Source: Parachlamydiales bacterium
GTDB taxonomy: Bacteria > Chlamydiota > Chlamydiia > Chlamydiales > JABDDJ01
Direction of reading: 5' to 3'
Assembly: GCA_041671045.1 (NCBI GenBank)
Contig: JBAZCF010000010.1
Location: 62,001-126,000 of the forward strand
Length of the DNA: 64,000 nucleotides
Position numbers and translations under genes: made by a program. This document shows, piece after piece, positions 62,956 to 64,000 of this stretch (position 1 is the stretch's first letter; every line of letters starts with the position of its first letter). The notes beneath the pieces were generated by a model. That model saw only the letters and a list, made by a program, of their open reading frames with translations. It made no database searches and was not told where the DNA came from.

Positions 62956-63778
62956 AGAAGCCCTTCCCTATTTCATCTTTTCTGTCTGGGCAGTACTAGC
63001 CTTATACATTGCTATTTCTAGGGGCGGGCTTAGACGTATTTATCCCCGCGACGAAAGACCTCTCGCCGCTGTATTCGTCCCTCTAACATTAGCCGCATTT
63101 TTCCTATATATTCTTTTTCAAGGAGTGCTAATCCCTTTGATAGCAAGGTTGTTTATCTGCAAGGAAGACATCTGCATAGCTTCCAATGGTCTTCTAACAA
63201 TTATTTCCGATATCGGAATCGTCGCGAGCGCACTGGCTGTCACCGCCCTATCTCTTCTTCCTCCTATCCGTCATACTATCTGGGGTGAAGGAAATTATCT
63301 TGTTAAATTTCTACGTGGTGCCCGCTGGTGGTTGTTTGTCTATCCCATTGCAGTTATCTTTAGCTCCATCATCAAACTCATCCTCCATCTTCTTGTGGAC
63401 TACTCAGTCTCGACGCAAGTTGCAGTCGACTTTCTCATGAAGCTATTAGACAACCCCTGGTTATTTTATCTTAATGGATTCCTTGTAGCCTTTGTAGTGC
63501 CTGTTTCGGAAGAACTTCTTTTTAGGGGGTTCTTATACAATGCCTTAAAAGGATTCCTATCGATCAAAGTCGCCATAGTCCTTAGTGCTTTATGCTTTTC
63601 TCTTTTCCATTTTGATGTTTCACAAAGCATTACGAATATCGAACTTATCTCGGTTATATTCTTACTAGGATTAGTCCTTGCATGGGTTTATGAAAGGGAA
63701 AAATCTATCTGGGCATCCATTGGTCTGCATGCCACTTTCAATTTTGTAAGCATTCTCAGTATAATGTTTGAAAAATAA
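62948..63778 (+). CDS. CPBP-family intramembrane metalloprotease
   Basis: A 276-residue membrane protein with about seven helices and the CPBP (Abi) motifs: EELLFRGFLYNAL (Glu-Glu and Arg), FSLFHFDVSQ (His) and the final GLHATFNFVSIL. Members cleave prenylated or other membrane proteins, or act in bacteriocin immunity. It sits in an operon between waaA and mutS, with which it overlaps or nearly abuts; the functional link is unclear. Confidence 0.9.
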   Translation: MYEEALPYFIFSVWAVLALYIAISRGGLRRIYPRDERPLAAVFVPLTLAAFFLYILFQGVLIPLIARLFICKEDICIASNGLLTIISDIGIVASALAVTALSLLPPIRHTIWGEGNYLVKFLRGARWWLFVYPIAVIFSSIIKLILHLLVDYSVSTQVAVDFLMKLLDNPWLFYLNGFLVAFVVPVSEELLFRGFLYNALKGFLSIKVAIVLSALCFSLFHFDVSQSITNIELISVIFLLGLVLAWVYEREKSIWASIGLHATFNFVSILSIMFEK

Positions 63779-63798
63779 TCCTTTTCCCTGTTTCCATT

Positions 63799-64000
63799 AT
63801 GAATACCCCAGTTCCTCCTGAGATCAAAACCACCCCTATGATGCTTCAATGGCATGCCTGCAAAGAAAAAGCCGGCACTGCATTACTGCTCTTTAGGATG
63901 GGCGAATTCTACGAAGCCTTTTATGACGATGCCGCCACTATTGCTCGCGAGCTTGACCTTACGCTGACTAAGCGTCAGGACATTCCCATGAGCGGTGTAC
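63799..64000 (+). CDS. mutS: DNA mismatch repair protein MutS, 5' part
   Basis: The first 67 codons of mutS, cut by the window end. TPMMLQWHACKEKAGTALLLFRMGEFYEAFYDDA carries the mismatch-binding Phe-x-Glu loop (RMGEFYEAFYDDA), and ARELDLTLTKRQDIPMSGV is the following helix-strand segment. It would recognise base mismatches in replication. It follows the CPBP gene after about 20 bases. Confidence 0.97.
   Translation, partial: MNTPVPPEIKTTPMMLQWHACKEKAGTALLLFRMGEFYEAFYDDAATIARELDLTLTKRQDIPMSGV

Overview
The window looks like chromosome from an environmental (non-Chlamydiaceae) member of the Chlamydiae, probably of the Parachlamydiales group. The reasons are a moderately AT-rich sequence, a plant/chlamydia-type FabI, a waaA-CPBP-mutS cluster, a Legionella-MOMP-like porin, a Cys/Tyr-rich secreted protein, and several proteins of the effector or inclusion-membrane type (polar, low-complexity N-termini, kinase-like and GEF-like cores). 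I infer the phylum from gene content only. I saw no rRNA, tRNA, CRISPR array, transposase or phage gene.

Layout. 0-8.4 kb: accessory genes (a protein cut by the window start, a membrane protein with a decayed paralogue beside it, DUF899, TauE, DUF2071, a secreted hydrolase, an orphan periplasmic binding protein, an outer-membrane barrel, a gene fragment and an Inc-like membrane protein). 8.5-16 kb: a TipAS-type MerR regulator with a textbook 19-bp-spacer promoter, adenine deaminase, and a treX-treY pair for glycogen-to-trehalose processing. 16-28.6 kb: hydrolases, a CruF-like membrane protein, a LysR regulator with a divergent partner, several exported enzyme-fold proteins (two of which have lost their catalytic residues), prfC, a kinase-like protein with a possible nuclear localisation signal, and a repeat-propeller/FN3 protein coupled to an exported methyltransferase-like protein. 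28.6-42.4 kb: a complete 14-gene NDH-1 operon (nuoA to nuoN, minus strand) with a recognisable promoter and a terminator that overlaps the neighbouring gene. 42.4-49.3 kb: MOMP-like porin, Na+/alanine symporter, ABC-2 exporter, YchJ-like protein and the Cys/Tyr-rich protein. 49.4-56.3 kb: phosphoketolase-acetate kinase, a glycosyltransferase, tpiA, secG, fabI. 56.4-60.9 kb: a candidate RhoGEF (DH)-like effector, an orphan methyl-accepting chemotaxis protein and a membrane-anchored kinase-like protein. 60.9-64 kb: a GC-rich hairpin island, dps, waaA, a CPBP protease and the start of mutS.

Metabolically, complex I couples NADH oxidation to an ion gradient that the Na+-type symporter and other carriers could use. 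Phosphoketolase plus acetate kinase would give substrate-level ATP and acetate from sugar phosphates. TreX and TreY would turn a glycogen store into maltooligosyltrehalose, although TreZ, which releases trehalose, is not in the window. The most unusual content is the set of predicted exported or host-directed proteins: the DH-like protein at 56.4 kb, the kinase-like proteins at 25.0 and 59.9 kb, the pseudoenzymes at 18.6 and 21.4 kb and the Cys/Tyr repeat protein at 48.7 kb.
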